From Rhizobium sp. Q54 (GTDB taxonomy: Bacteria; Pseudomonadota; Alphaproteobacteria; CADEGL01), in the NCBI GenBank assembly GCA_945860095.1, contig CAMAPP010000011.1:1-41262 (forward strand): DNA of 41,262 nucleotides, given 5' to 3'. This document shows positions 7,679 through 16,434 of the stretch, in pieces. The position numbers and the translations under genes were made by a program. Numbering within the stretch: the stretch's first letter is position 1; every line of letters begins with the position of its first letter. The notes beneath the pieces are model-generated. The model saw only the letters and a list, made by a program, of their open reading frames with translations, had not been told where the DNA came from and ran no database searches.

Positions 7679-8578
7679 ATGGCACTGATCCCCTACGACG
7701 ATCGCGACGGCTGGATTTGGCTCGACGGCAAGCTGGTTCCCTGGCGCGAGGCGCAGATGCATGTCTGCACCCACGCGCTGCACTATGCGAGCTGCGTCTT
7801 CGAGGGCGAGCGCGTGTACGACGGCGTGACCTTCAAACTGCGCGAGCACACCGAGCGCCTGCTCAAGTCCGCCGAGATCATGGGCTTCGAGATTCCGTAT
7901 TCGGCGAACGCGATCGACCGCGCTTGCCGCGAGGTGATCGAGGCCCAAAAAATCGAGGACGGCTATCTGCGCCCCGTGGCGTGGCGTGGCAGCGAGATGA
8001 TGGGCGTCTCCGCCCAACAGAGCAAAATCCACCTGGCGATTGCGTCCTGGGAATGGCCGGCCTATTTCACGCCCGAGGCGCGGCTGCGGGGCATCCGGAT
8101 GCAGATTTCCCAGTGGCGCCGCCCGGGGCCCGACACCGCACCGACCCAGAGCAAGGCGGCGGGTCTTTACATGATCTGCACGCTGTCCAAGCACAAGGCG
8201 GAAGCCGCCGGTTTCAATGACGCGCTGATGTTCGACTATCGCGGGCGCGTGGCCGAGGCGACGGGCGCGAACGTCTTCTTCGTCAAGGACGGCGTCATCC
8301 ACACGCCCGATCCCGATTGCTTCCTCAATGGCATCACCCGCCAGACCGTGATCGAGCTTGCCAAGAAGCGCGGCTATGTCGTGGTCGAGCGCGCGATTTG
8401 GCCGCAGGAATTGCCGAGCTTCGATGAGGCCTTCCTGTCGGGCACGGCGGTCGAGGTGACGCCGATTTCGGAAATCGACGGCATGAACTTCCAGGTCGGC
8501 CCCGTCACGCGGACTCTTCTGGCCGATTTCGACAAACTCGTGCGCGAAAAGCCGGCAGCCAAGAACGCCGCCGAGTGA
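7679..8578 (+). CDS. ilvE: Branched-chain amino acid aminotransferase
   Basis: A 299-residue class IV PLP aminotransferase, which transfers the amino group between glutamate and the keto acids of valine, leucine and isoleucine. The N-terminus has THALHYASCVFEGERVY, typical of IlvE. The PLP lysine is K159 in QSKAAGLYM, and the phosphate-binding region GITRQTVIELA follows. The ATG at 7679 is chosen because upstream in-frame residues to 7586 look like untranslated leader and the family starts near this point. A strong terminator follows. Confidence 0.94.
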   Translation: MALIPYDDRDGWIWLDGKLVPWREAQMHVCTHALHYASCVFEGERVYDGVTFKLREHTERLLKSAEIMGFEIPYSANAIDRACREVIEAQKIEDGYLRPVAWRGSEMMGVSAQQSKIHLAIASWEWPAYFTPEARLRGIRMQISQWRRPGPDTAPTQSKAAGLYMICTLSKHKAEAAGFNDALMFDYRGRVAEATGANVFFVKDGVIHTPDPDCFLNGITRQTVIELAKKRGYVVVERAIWPQELPSFDEAFLSGTAVEVTPISEIDGMNFQVGPVTRTLLADFDKLVREKPAAKNAAE

Positions 8579-8611
8579 CCGCGCGCAACCGGCGGCGCCC
8601 ATAGCGCGCCG

Positions 8612-8637
8612 AACGGCGGGGGCAGCCCCGCCGTTTT
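8612..8637 (+). terminator. Rho-independent terminator of ilvE
   Basis: A perfect 10-bp stem (8612-8621 with 8626-8635), GCAG loop, then a short T-tract. It lies 34 bases past the ilvE stop and ahead of the convergent HhH gene end. Confidence 0.85.
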
Positions 8638-8670
8638 CATGAGTGGGGCCTGGGTTGCGTTTCGCGGCAT

Positions 8671-9549
8671 TTAGTCTGGGCTTGGCGCCTTGATCTGGGC
8701 GTAATGGCCGCGGCATTCGGCCTCGCGGCCGCGGATCACGCGCTTGCCGGCAAGGGGGCCTTGGGATTCGGTCACGATCGTGCGTTGGCCCTCGCGGTGA
8801 TCGGCGTCGTAGAAATACACCACGACCCAATCCCCCGTGCGCCCCAACTCGTGGGCGCGCGCGGTGTTGGAATACAGCACCGTGAAATGCCAATCGGCGC
8901 GTCTGGCGTGGAGGATGGGCAGCCAGGCTCGGCCATCGGGATTGAAGCGGCGCGGCGCGATCATCTTTAGATGTCCGGCCCGGGCTTTGGCGCGGTAAAT
9001 GCGATCGGCATCGAGAATGGCCTCGACCGTGGGCTCGGCGCTGGCCTGACCGGCGGCGGGCACGGCGCGGCCAAGCACGCGCGCAAGACGCGTGGCCAGG
9101 ACCGCGCGCACGGCAGCGGCTCGGCGCGGCCCGACGCCCCGCACCGCTTCGAGCCTGCCGTCATGGGCGGCAACCTCCAGGGCTTCGAGCGTATCGAGGT
9201 GCAGCTCGGCGTGGATGCGCCGCGCCAGCGCCGGCCCCAGGCCCGGCACGGTCGCGAAAAGATGTTCGGGATCGAGTTCGCCGCGCAAGCGGTCGAGCTG
9301 CGGCCAGCGCCCGGTTTGCAGCAGGTGGGCGATGGCGGCGGCGATCGCTTCGCCGATATTCGGCAGCGCGACGAGCGCCGCGATGGCGCCGCGCGCGAAT
9401 ACAGCGGCGATGTTTTCGGGATGGCGGGCGATCGCTGCGGCCGCACGGCGATAGGCGCGAACGCGGAAAATATTGGCACCCTGCGCTTCGAGCAGGGCGG
9501 CCATCTCGCCGAGCTTTTCGGCGAGCGACGCGTTGGTGGCGTCGGTCAC
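8671..9549 (-). CDS. Helix-hairpin-helix protein related to DNA polymerase X N-terminal domain
   Basis: A 292-residue protein. Residues about 7-75 match the 8-kDa-like HhH domain of family X polymerases (LAEKLGEMAALLEAQGANIFRVRAYRRAA). Two further HhH motifs follow (VPGLGPALARRIH and VRGVGPRRAAAVR), all expected to bind DNA without sequence specificity. The polymerase catalytic and PHP domains are absent. The C-terminal 110 residues are a separate domain (WLPILHARRADWHFTVLYSNTARAHEL) found in this family of bacterial HhH proteins and of unknown function. It begins 7 bases after moaE and is the last gene of the uvrC-to-moaE chain. A DNA-repair or DNA-binding role is inferred. Confidence 0.8.
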   Translation of the reverse strand: MTDATNASLAEKLGEMAALLEAQGANIFRVRAYRRAAAAIARHPENIAAVFARGAIAALVALPNIGEAIAAAIAHLLQTGRWPQLDRLRGELDPEHLFATVPGLGPALARRIHAELHLDTLEALEVAAHDGRLEAVRGVGPRRAAAVRAVLATRLARVLGRAVPAAGQASAEPTVEAILDADRIYRAKARAGHLKMIAPRRFNPDGRAWLPILHARRADWHFTVLYSNTARAHELGRTGDWVVVYFYDADHREGQRTIVTESQGPLAGKRVIRGREAECRGHYAQIKAPSPD

Positions 9550-9556
9550 GGCCGCA

Positions 9557-10090
9557 TCAGCGCGGAGGCCGAAAATCGCCGCGCTTTGCGCCGTCCGTGC
9601 CGCTGTCGGCTTGCCAGCGCCGCGCCGCCTCGTCGTCGACCGCGCGCGCCTCGACCCAATGCCCGCCCGAAGGCGTTTCCTCGTGCTTCCAGAACGGCGC
9701 CTTGGACTTCAGCCAATCGACGAGAAATGCGGCCGCCTCGAAGGCGGCGGCACGGTGGGCGGACGCGGCGATGACGAGCACGATGCGCTCGCCCGGCAGC
9801 AAGCGGCCGTAGCGGTGGACGATCAAGGAGGCGTCGAGCGGCCAGCGCCGCCGGGCCTCCGCCTCGATCTCGTCCAGCAGTTTTTCGGTCATGCCTGGAT
9901 AGTGTTCGAGCGTCATGGCGCCGACCGCCTGGTCGTTCGCCGGGCCGGGCGCCTTATCGCACACCCTGTCGCCCACCATGTCGCGCACGAGGCCGACGAA
10001 GCTGACCGCGCCGCCGATATGGCTTTTGCCGGCGAGCAGGCGGTCGAGCTCGGCGCCGGGGTCGAAGTCCTCGCGCTGCACGCGAATCAC
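9557..10090 (-). CDS. moaE: Molybdopterin synthase catalytic subunit MoaE
   Basis: A 177-residue MoaE. The family core is clear: GGAVSFVGLVRD near residue 27, MTLEHYPGMTEK, VHRYGRLLPGE, and the catalytic lysines in KSKAPFWKHEE, followed by GGHWVEA. With MoaD thiocarboxylate it converts cyclic pyranopterin monophosphate into molybdopterin in the cytoplasm. It starts 10 bases after the moaD stop. The tail beyond the core (AVDDEAARRWQADSG...) is about 25 residues longer than usual and poorly conserved in look. Confidence 0.95.
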   Translation of the reverse strand: MIRVQREDFDPGAELDRLLAGKSHIGGAVSFVGLVRDMVGDRVCDKAPGPANDQAVGAMTLEHYPGMTEKLLDEIEAEARRRWPLDASLIVHRYGRLLPGERIVLVIAASAHRAAAFEAAAFLVDWLKSKAPFWKHEETPSGGHWVEARAVDDEAARRWQADSGTDGAKRGDFRPPR

Positions 10091-10100
10091 CGCCGCCGCC

Positions 10101-10352
10101 TCAGCCGCCCGTCATGGGCGGGAAGAACGCGACCTCGTCGCCGGCGCGCACCGGATGGTCGAGACCGACGAAACTCTGATTCACCGCCGCGCGCACGACG
10201 CGCATTTCCTTGAAGGCCTCGGCATGGCCTGGACCGCGCGCGCGCAGCCATTCGACCAAGGCCCCGACCGTGGCGATCTCGGCGGGCGGCTCAAGGGTTT
10301 CCTCCGCGCAGCCCGTGCGCGTTCGCAGCCATGCGAAATACAGCACTTTCAC
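10101..10352 (-). CDS. moaD: Molybdopterin synthase sulfur carrier subunit MoaD
   Basis: An 83-residue ubiquitin-like protein ending in FFPPMTGG; the C-terminal Gly-Gly is adenylated and thiocarboxylated to supply sulfur to MoaE. The GTG start at 10352 is within the moeA stop (GTGA overlap), and AGGTGG lies just upstream within moeA. A longer frame to 10538 runs through moeA in another frame and is a shadow. The N-terminus KVLYFAWLRTRTG is the usual MoaD opening. Confidence 0.93.
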   Translation of the reverse strand: MKVLYFAWLRTRTGCAEETLEPPAEIATVGALVEWLRARGPGHAEAFKEMRVVRAAVNQSFVGLDHPVRAGDEVAFFPPMTGG

Positions 10353-11617
10353 CGGTCCACCTCGCTGAACGGCAAGTAATCCACCAGCGCCCCTTCGTCC
10401 AGGGCCTCGACCGGCTCGGCAAGCTCGACCAGGCCGTCCGCCGCGACGAGCGAGGACAGAATACCGGCGCCCGCGCGCGGGAACTTCCGCGCGATCGGCA
10501 CGCCGTCCGCCCCATCTTCGAGGCGCACGCCGAGCCATTCGCGCCGTCCCGGCCGCTTGGCGTGACCGAAGCCCGCGCGCACCCGGTAGCGGCGGGGTTC
10601 GGTGGCGCGCGCACCCGCGAGACCGAGCAGCAGCGGGCGCGCGAGCATCAAGAACGTCACCGCCATGGCCACGGGGTTACCGGGCAGGCCGATGAAGGGC
10701 ACGCGGCCGATCTGCCCAAGGCCGACCGGTCGGCCGGGTTTGATCGCCAGCCGCCAGAAATGGAAACGCCCGAGCGACTCGACCGCGCCCCGCACGTAGT
10801 CTTCCTCGCCCGTCGACATGCCGCCCGACGTCGCGACCGCGTCGTGGCCTTGGGCGGCCTCGGCAAGGGCCGCGCGAATTGCGCCTTGGTCGTCTGGAAG
10901 GATGCCGAGATCCGTGACGCGCGCGCCCGTGCCCTCGACAAGGGCCGAAAGGGTGAAACGGTTGGCGTCGTAAAGCGTTCCCGGCGGCGCCTCGCCGCCC
11001 GGCTCGCGGAGCTCGTCGCCGGTCGAGAAAATCGCGATGCGCAACTTCCGGCGAACCGAAAGCCCGGTACGGCCGATCGAGGCCGCAAGGCCCAGGTCCT
11101 GCGGCCGCAGCCGCGCGCCGGCGCGCAGAATGACCGTGCCCGCCGCCACGTCCTCGCCCGCGCGCCGCCGATTGGCGCCGCGCATCAGGCCATGCGGGAT
11201 GACGACGGCGCCGGACTCCGCGCGCGCGTTTTCCTGCATGACGACCGTATCGGGGCCGCCCGCCTCGCCTTGGGGCATGGCGGCGCCGGTGAATATCCGG
11301 ATGGCCTCGCCGCGCCTTGTGGCGCGACCGAGCGGATGGCCCGCCGCGGCGCGGCCCGCGAGCGACAGGCGCGTCTCGGTATCGGGAACCAGATCGTCGA
11401 AATGGAACGCATAGCCATCGACGGCGCTGTTGTCGTGCGGCGGCACCGCGCGGGCGGAGACGACGTCCTCGGCGAGGATGCGCCCGCGCCCGCGCGCAAG
11501 GGGCACGGATTCGATCTCGGCGACGGCGGTCACGCATGCGCGCAGCACGTCGAGCGCCTCGGCGACGGTCATCGATTTGGCGCCGAAGGCAAAGCAATCC
11601 TCGGCGAGTTGCGTCAT
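10349..11617 (-). CDS. moeA: Molybdopterin molybdenumtransferase MoeA
   Basis: A 422-residue MoeA, which inserts molybdenum into adenylylated molybdopterin. Domain III has SGGMSTGEEDYVR and KPGRPVGLG, and the active-site region PPHDNSAVDGYAF lies near residue 62. The C-terminal domain IV is present. The ATG at 11617 overlaps the mobB stop (ATGA), and the gene ends in GTGA with moaD. Upstream in-frame sequence to 12394 belongs to mobB and pgsA on the same strand in another frame. Confidence 0.94.
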   Translation of the reverse strand: MTQLAEDCFAFGAKSMTVAEALDVLRACVTAVAEIESVPLARGRGRILAEDVVSARAVPPHDNSAVDGYAFHFDDLVPDTETRLSLAGRAAAGHPLGRATRRGEAIRIFTGAAMPQGEAGGPDTVVMQENARAESGAVVIPHGLMRGANRRRAGEDVAAGTVILRAGARLRPQDLGLAASIGRTGLSVRRKLRIAIFSTGDELREPGGEAPPGTLYDANRFTLSALVEGTGARVTDLGILPDDQGAIRAALAEAAQGHDAVATSGGMSTGEEDYVRGAVESLGRFHFWRLAIKPGRPVGLGQIGRVPFIGLPGNPVAMAVTFLMLARPLLLGLAGARATEPRRYRVRAGFGHAKRPGRREWLGVRLEDGADGVPIARKFPRAGAGILSSLVAADGLVELAEPVEALDEGALVDYLPFSEVDR

Positions 11618-12150
11618 CCGGAATCTCCGGTCGTGCCGGGCGCCGGGCGCCGCGCGGCCAGGCCGCAATGGGCGAGGATGAAATCGGCGATGCGCGCGAT
11701 TTCGTCGAGATGAAACACCGGGCGTGCCGCGTTTGGTGCGGGCGCGTCGGTCGCGACCGCGACGATGCGCGCGTCGCCGGTGTGCAGAAATGCCTTGCCG
11801 TTGGCCGCGCGATGGACCTCGAGCTTGTCGTGGTCGTGGCGCTTGAAGCCCTCGACCAGCAGCAGATCGACCGGCGCGAGTTTGCCGATCAGCGCGCCGA
11901 GATTGGGTTCGGGTTCCGCGCGATGTTCGTGGATGATGGCGAAACGCCGGGAGGAAGCTATCAGCACCTCGGTGGCGCCGGCCTTGCGATGTTCGTAGCT
12001 GTCCTTGCCCGGAAGATCGATCTCGAAGCCCTCGTGGGCGTGCTTCACGGTCGAAACGCGGAAACCGCGGCCGACAAGCTCCGGAATGAGGCGCTTGAGG
12101 AGAGTCGTCTTGCCGGCGCCGCTCCAGCCCGCAAGGCCGAACAATTTCAC
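11614..12150 (-). CDS. mobB: Molybdopterin-guanine dinucleotide biosynthesis adapter protein MobB
   Basis: A 178-residue P-loop GTPase. The start KLFGLAGWSGAGKTTLLKRL carries the Walker A motif at about residues 8-15, followed by VSTVKHAHEGFEID, the MobB hallmark, and LLLVEGFKRHDHDKLEVHR. MobB helps MobA in guanine dinucleotide attachment; no mobA is in the window. The GTG start at 12150 overlaps the pgsA stop (GTGA), and the end overlaps moeA (ATGA). Tight coupling supports one transcript. Confidence 0.93.
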   Translation of the reverse strand: MKLFGLAGWSGAGKTTLLKRLIPELVGRGFRVSTVKHAHEGFEIDLPGKDSYEHRKAGATEVLIASSRRFAIIHEHRAEPEPNLGALIGKLAPVDLLLVEGFKRHDHDKLEVHRAANGKAFLHTGDARIVAVATDAPAPNAARPVFHLDEIARIADFILAHCGLAARRPAPGTTGDSG

Positions 12151-12743
12151 GGCCCGGCCCGCGGCGCGCGCGGCGGGTCGGCGCCTCCGGGCGAAGCGGC
12201 ATGGCGCAAGCCGATGCGCATATAGCCGGCACCCGTGACGACGGTGAGCGCGGCCGCCGCCCACAACAGGGCGATGCCGGGGCCGTGAAGCGGCAGGCCG
12301 AAGGGCGTGGCCGGTGCGAGCAGCAGCGATCCCATGGCGGCCATTTGGACGGCCGTCTTCCATTTCGACAGCCGGCTGACCGGCAAGCCGACATTGAGGC
12401 CCGCGAGAAATTCGCGCAGCCCCGAGACGACGATCTCGCGGCATAGGATCACGGCGGCGGGAAGAACGTTCAAGCCGTCGAGCCGGCCGGCCGCGACCAG
12501 GATAAAAATCACCGCCGCGACGAACAATTTGTCGGCGATGGGATCGAGCAGCGCGCCGAGCTTGGATTGGAGCTGGCGGGCGCGCGCGATATGGCCGTCG
12601 AGGTAATCGGTGATGCCGGCGAGGGCGAAGACGGCGAAGGCGAACCACGGCCCGGCCGGCGCCGGCAGCAGGAAGACAAGCGCGAGCACCGGAATCGCAC
12701 CGATGCGCGACAAGGTCAGAAGATTGGGCAGATTTGCCATCAT
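12147..12743 (-). CDS. pgsA: CDP-diacylglycerol-glycerol-3-phosphate 3-phosphatidyltransferase
   Basis: A 198-residue integral membrane enzyme with about five or six hydrophobic segments. The CDP-alcohol phosphotransferase motif is complete: D46-x2-D49-G50-x2-A53-R54-x8-G63-x3-D67-x3-D71. It makes phosphatidylglycerophosphate, first committed step to phosphatidylglycerol and cardiolipin. It follows uvrC by 33 bases, a neighbourhood common in proteobacteria (uvrC-pgsA-moaD). Two ATG codons stand in a row at the start. Confidence 0.95.
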   Translation of the reverse strand: MMANLPNLLTLSRIGAIPVLALVFLLPAPAGPWFAFAVFALAGITDYLDGHIARARQLQSKLGALLDPIADKLFVAAVIFILVAAGRLDGLNVLPAAVILCREIVVSGLREFLAGLNVGLPVSRLSKWKTAVQMAAMGSLLLAPATPFGLPLHGPGIALLWAAAALTVVTGAGYMRIGLRHAASPGGADPPRAPRAGP

Positions 12744-12776
12744 GCTCGAGCGCCGGACCTGGGAGCTACGGGCATT

Positions 12777-14720
12777 TTACCCCGTCTCGTGGAAGGTGTC
12801 GTAAATCTTCTGCGCCACCGTCCGGCTGATGCCGGGGACGGCTTCGAGGTCGTCGAGGCCCGCTTCCTTCACCGCCTTGCCCGAGCCGAAATGCAGCAGG
12901 AGCGCGCGCTTGCGCCGCGCCCCGATGCCGGCGATTTCGTCGAGTTCCGAGCGCGCCATGGTCTTGGCGCGTTTGGTGCGATGCGCGCCGATGGCGAAGC
13001 GGTGGGCTTCGTCGCGCAGGCGTTGGAGGTAGTAAAGCACCGGATCGCGCGGCTCGAACGACTTCGGCGCCTTGTCCGCCTGATGAAAGACCTCGCGCCC
13101 TGCGTTGCGTTCGGGACCCTTGGCGATCGCGATCAAGGCCACGTCGGCGATGCCGAGATCCTCGAAGACCCGGCGCGCTGCGTTCAATTGGCCGACGCCG
13201 CCATCGATCATCACGAGATCCGGCCAGGTGCCGCGCTCGCGCTCGGGGTCTTCCCTGAGCGCGCGGGAAAATCGCCGGGTCAAGACCTCGCGCATCATGC
13301 CGAGATCGTCGCCGGCGCTGATCGTGCCGGCGCCGCTCATATCGGCCTGGGGGGCGGGCCGTTCGGATGTGCCCGAGACGGGAAGTGCGCTGCGAATGGC
13401 GAATTTCCGGTAAGAAGACTTCTCGAAGCCGTCCGGGCCGGCGACGATCATGGCGCCGTAGGCGCTCGTGCCCATGATGTGGCTGTTGTCGTAAACCTCG
13501 ATGCGCGTGGGCGTCGCCTCAAGTCCGAAGGCGTCGGCGACCCCTTCGAGCAATTGGCGTTGCGTCGCCGATTCCGCCTGGCGGCGCGCGAGGGCGTCGC
13601 GCGCATTGGCCAGGGCGTGTTCGATCGCTTGGCGCTTCTCCCCGCGCTTGGGACAGAGCACATCGACCTTCTGTCCGGCGGCGACCGACAGCGCTTGGGC
13701 GATGAGGGCGCGTTCGGGCACGTCGTGCGACAGCAGAACCAGGCGCGGCGGTGGCTTGTTGTCGTAGAACTGCCCGATGAAGGCGCCAAGCACGTCCTCG
13801 ACGCTCTCGGCCTTGTCGTGGCGCGGGAAATAGGCGCGGTTGCCGTTATTGCGGCCGGCGCGAAAGAAGAACACTTGGATCGAGACTTGCGCGCCTTCGA
13901 CATGGGCCGCGATCACGTCGGCGTCCTCGATGCCCGCGACATTGATGCGCTGGTGGGCTTGGATTTGCGTCAGCGCGCGGATGCGGTCGCGGTAGGCGGC
14001 GGCGGTTTCAAATTCGAGCGCGGCGCTGGCCGCCTCCATGTGGCGGGCGAGGGCGCGCTGTACGTCTTGGCTTTGGCCGCGCAGAAAGCGGCGCGCGTCT
14101 TCCACCAATGCGTCGTAATCCGCGCGCTCTATGCGCCCGACGCATGGCGCCGAGCAGCGTTTGATTTGGTGCAGGAGACAGGGGCGCGTGCGTTGGGAAA
14201 ATACTCCGTCGGCGCACGAGCGCAGCAGAAATGCGCGTTGCAGCCAGTTGAGCGTGCGATTGACCGCGCCCGCCGAGGCAAAAGGCCCGAAATAATCGCC
14301 TTTCGCCGTGCGCGCGCCGCGAAACTTCATCAGACGCGGCCATTCGCCGTCGCCGGTAATGAGGATATGGGAAAAAGACTTGTCGTCGCGCAATAGGACG
14401 TTGTAGCGGGGCTTCAGGCGCTTGATGAGATTGCTTTCGAGCAGCAGGGCCTCGACCTCGGTGTGCGTGGTAACAATCTCCAGTTGTGTCGTTTCCGCGA
14501 TCATCCGGGCGATTCGGTGCGCGAGCTTTGCCGGACTTGCATAGCTCGTGACGCGCTTCTTGATATTGCGCGCCTTGCCGACATAGAGCGCCTCGCCTCG
14601 GGCGTCGAGCATGCGGTAAACGCCGGGCGAGCTGGGCAGGGTCTTCAGCTGTGCCTGAATGAGCGCGGCACCGATGGGCGTGCCGGAAGTCGCGTCGGCC
14701 AGGGGTGCTTTGTTGATCAT
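12777..14720 (-). CDS. uvrC: Excinuclease ABC subunit C
   Basis: A 647-residue UvrC. The GIY-YIG nuclease domain opens near residue 32 ([27 protein letters not shown]) and makes the 3' incision. The central UVR motif ([18 protein letters not shown]) contacts UvrB. The RNase H-like nuclease domain has [10 protein letters not shown] and [13 protein letters not shown], with acidic catalytic residues for the 5' incision. Tandem HhH motifs close the protein ([33 protein letters not shown]). First gene of the minus-strand chain running to the HhH protein gene; the 450-base gap upstream holds its promoter. Confidence 0.97.
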   Translation of the reverse strand: MINKAPLADATSGTPIGAALIQAQLKTLPSSPGVYRMLDARGEALYVGKARNIKKRVTSYASPAKLAHRIARMIAETTQLEIVTTHTEVEALLLESNLIKRLKPRYNVLLRDDKSFSHILITGDGEWPRLMKFRGARTAKGDYFGPFASAGAVNRTLNWLQRAFLLRSCADGVFSQRTRPCLLHQIKRCSAPCVGRIERADYDALVEDARRFLRGQSQDVQRALARHMEAASAALEFETAAAYRDRIRALTQIQAHQRINVAGIEDADVIAAHVEGAQVSIQVFFFRAGRNNGNRAYFPRHDKAESVEDVLGAFIGQFYDNKPPPRLVLLSHDVPERALIAQALSVAAGQKVDVLCPKRGEKRQAIEHALANARDALARRQAESATQRQLLEGVADAFGLEATPTRIEVYDNSHIMGTSAYGAMIVAGPDGFEKSSYRKFAIRSALPVSGTSERPAPQADMSGAGTISAGDDLGMMREVLTRRFSRALREDPERERGTWPDLVMIDGGVGQLNAARRVFEDLGIADVALIAIAKGPERNAGREVFHQADKAPKSFEPRDPVLYYLQRLRDEAHRFAIGAHRTKRAKTMARSELDEIAGIGARRKRALLLHFGSGKAVKEAGLDDLEAVPGISRTVAQKIYDTFHETG

Positions 14721-14858
14721 GGCGAGAGCCTGACGGTACGGTTAATGACGGCCATGTGTCGGTTCATCGGAACGTAATATCCACGAATCCTGTGGATAAG
14801 TTTGTTGAGAACAGACCCCGGGCTATCACGGCGCTTTGCCATAGCGGCATTTCCTGAC

Positions 14859-14931
14859 GTTTGCCCAATTTATGGGCATATTTTCTAACAAATTGAATTA
14901 TTGCTTATATTCGCGAAGTCCGTGGGCAAAC
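14859..14931. repeat. Inverted repeat pair around AT-rich interval
   Basis: GTTTGCCCA at 14859-14867 and its exact complement at 14923-14931, with a third half-site TGGGCA at 14873-14878. It could be an operator array for the uvrC gene or an unrelated structure. Confidence 0.5.
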
Positions 14932-15009
14932 ATGGCTGCCGATTGGATAGATTCACTCGCGAACGCCGTCGTGGCGCTTGACATTTTGCGCCGTGTCGCG
15001 CCTGTGCAT

Positions 15010-15059
15010 AACGGGCTTCGAACCCGTTCGGATTTTTCCCGGTAACCCATTGGGTTTTT
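15010..15059 (+). terminator. Two weak plus-strand terminator-like hairpins
   Basis: Hairpin one: 6-bp stem AACGGG/CCCGTT with 7-base loop, then CGGATTTTT. Hairpin two: 5-bp stem AACCC/GGGTT with 3-base loop and T-tail. No plus-strand gene precedes them, so they either end an unseen small RNA or are fortuitous. Confidence 0.35.
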
Positions 15060-15170
15060 ACACTTTGTTGACGGTTGAGCGAAGCGACAAAATGCCGAGG
15101 ACCGAGCGAAGCGACCTAAGCGCATTCGCCCACCCACGCGGATATCCGGCACCGGCTCATGGTCGGGGGC

Positions 15171-15590
15171 TCAACCCCGGGCGAAGCGCTCGATTTCCAC
15201 GCCCACGCTCGCCGCATCGGGGAAGACATCGAGTTTTTCCGCGCGCACCCGTGCCGCGCGCACCCGTGCATCCTCAAGGCAGGCGTCCGCGATCCGCTCG
15301 GCGAGGGTTTCAAGCAGATTGACGTGGCCGCGTCCGGCAATGCGGCGCACGCGTTCGACGATCACCTCGTAATCGACGACCTGGGCGAGCTTGTCGTCGG
15401 TGGCGCCTTCGCGCACCGCGAGGTCGAGATTGATCCGCACCGGCTGCTCGCGGCGCTTTTCATGGCTGTGAACGCCGATTCGGCATGCAACCAGCAAATC
15501 GCGCACGAAGACATGGCGCAGGCCCGCATGGCCATCGGCAAGCGGCGGATGCATGAATGTCGCGGGGGCGACCGATCTCGGCGTCCGCAT
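15171..15590 (-). CDS. folB: Dihydroneopterin aldolase
   Basis: A 139-residue FolB, which cleaves 7,8-dihydroneopterin in folate synthesis. The core is HVFVRDLLVACRIGVHSHEKRREQPVRINLDLAV, then VDYEVIVERVRR and LLETLAERIAD with the catalytic region. The start at ATG 15590 gives about 20 extra N-terminal residues; the ATG at 15554 is an alternative. It lies 4 bases after the pteridine-reductase-like gene, so both likely work in pterin metabolism. Near the C-terminus an imperfect 15-bp DNA duplication (15241-15270) gives ARVRAARVRAE, five residues more than one would expect. Confidence 0.92.
   Translation of the reverse strand: MRTPRSVAPATFMHPPLADGHAGLRHVFVRDLLVACRIGVHSHEKRREQPVRINLDLAVREGATDDKLAQVVDYEVIVERVRRIAGRGHVNLLETLAERIADACLEDARVRAARVRAEKLDVFPDAASVGVEIERFARG
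15241..15270. repeat. 15-bp tandem duplication inside folB
   Basis: Units 15241-15255 and 15256-15270 differ at one base. In-frame, it duplicates a five-residue block ARVRA in FolB. Confidence 0.9.
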
Positions 15591-15594
15591 GGAT

Positions 15595-16434
15595 TTATTC
15601 CTTCTCCGCCGTCCGCTCGCTGGGCTGTGTCCAGGCCAAGTGCTGGCCGCCGTCGAGTGCGAGCATTTGTCCGGTCATGGCCGGCGCCTCGATGATGAAG
15701 CGTACGGCGCGCGCGATATCCAATGGCGTGGCGCCGTGCCCGAGAGGCATCGCGCGGTTTTGGCGTTGGAACTGCGCCTTGGTCTGGCGGGGGGAGGGCA
15801 GGGTGGGGCCGGGCCCGATGGCATTCACCCGAATGCGCGGCGCCAAAGCCAGGGCCAGAGTGCGGGTCAGGCCCCAAAGGGCGTACTTGCTGACGGTGTA
15901 CGACGTGAAATGCGGCGTTAAGTTCCAGACCCGCTCGTCGATGAGATTGATCACATTGCCCCGCGCGCGCGGCGGCAATTGGCGGGCGAAGGCCTGGGTC
16001 AGCACGAAGGGCGCGCGCAGATTGGTCTCCATGTGTGCGTCCCAACTTGCACGCGTGACGTCGAGTGCCTCGTCGCGCTCGAACAGGGCGGCATTGTTGA
16101 TCAAGCAACTCAGCGGTCCGAGCGCGGAGGAGGCCCGGGGAACGAGGGATCCCGTCTCCGTTTCGCGCGCGAGATCCGCTTTGAGCGCGATCGCGCGGCT
16201 GCCCATCGCCTGAATCTCGCGCACCAGCGCGTCCGCCGCGGCGCGCGAGGCGTTGTAATGGACGGCGATCGACCAGCCCTGCGCCGCGAGGTCGAGCGCG
16301 ATCGCGCGGCCGATGCGCCGGGATGCCCCCGTGATCAGCGCCGCACCCGGACGACCGGCGACGGAGGATGCGCGATCGCGTTTAGGCGCGGATACGCGCG
16401 CGCGCGCGGCGGGGCGAGTGTTCTTGCGGGCCAT
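15595..16434 (-). CDS. SDR family oxidoreductase, pteridine-reductase/FolM-like
   Basis: A 279-residue short-chain dehydrogenase. The cofactor motif is TGASRRIGRAIA, the TGxxxRxG form used by NADPH-dependent pteridine reductases (PTR1/FolM) rather than the usual TGxxxGxG. The catalytic Y and K stand in SYTVSKYALWGL. The protein ends GGQHLAW. FolM reduces dihydromonapterin, and PTR1 reduces pterins; position 4 bases upstream of folB supports a pterin substrate. The ATG at 16434 is used; the first 30 residues are basic and low-complexity, and upstream frame to 16713 looks like spacer. Confidence 0.8.
   Translation of the reverse strand: MARKNTRPAARARVSAPKRDRASSVAGRPGAALITGASRRIGRAIALDLAAQGWSIAVHYNASRAAADALVREIQAMGSRAIALKADLARETETGSLVPRASSALGPLSCLINNAALFERDEALDVTRASWDAHMETNLRAPFVLTQAFARQLPPRARGNVINLIDERVWNLTPHFTSYTVSKYALWGLTRTLALALAPRIRVNAIGPGPTLPSPRQTKAQFQRQNRAMPLGHGATPLDIARAVRFIIEAPAMTGQMLALDGGQHLAWTQPSERTAEKE

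Larger units (their letters stand above)
14721..15170. other. 450-base non-coding region with DnaA-box-like site, inverted repeats and hairpins
   Basis: No convincing gene is seen. TGTGGATAA at 14791-14799 is the exact complement of a consensus DnaA box, and a 7-of-9 match lies at 14777-14785. GTTTGCCCA (14859-14867) is inverted at TGGGCAAAC (14923-14931), and TGCCCA-5-TGGGCA forms a palindrome at 14862-14878; the interval between is AT-rich. Two plus-strand hairpins with T-tails lie at 15010-15037 and 15044-15059, resembling terminators. A 12-bp direct repeat GAGCGAAGCGAC occurs at 15077-15088 and 15104-15115. The region also serves as the uvrC promoter. Confidence 0.6.

Noticed and set aside
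10349-12394. 681-residue MoeA with long N-terminal extension
   Set aside because: Extra part overlaps mobB and pgsA in another frame; ATGA overlap marks the true start.
14777-14912. Possible replication origin
   Set aside because: Only one perfect DnaA box and no dnaA, hemE or other origin-linked genes nearby.
15010-15028. tRNA T-arm-like sequence (GGGCTTCGAACCC)
   Set aside because: No acceptor, D or anticodon arms can be built around it; better explained as a hairpin.
14898-15152. 84-residue minus-strand frame in the spacer
   Set aside because: Repeat-derived, low-complexity and with no ribosome-binding site or conserved look.
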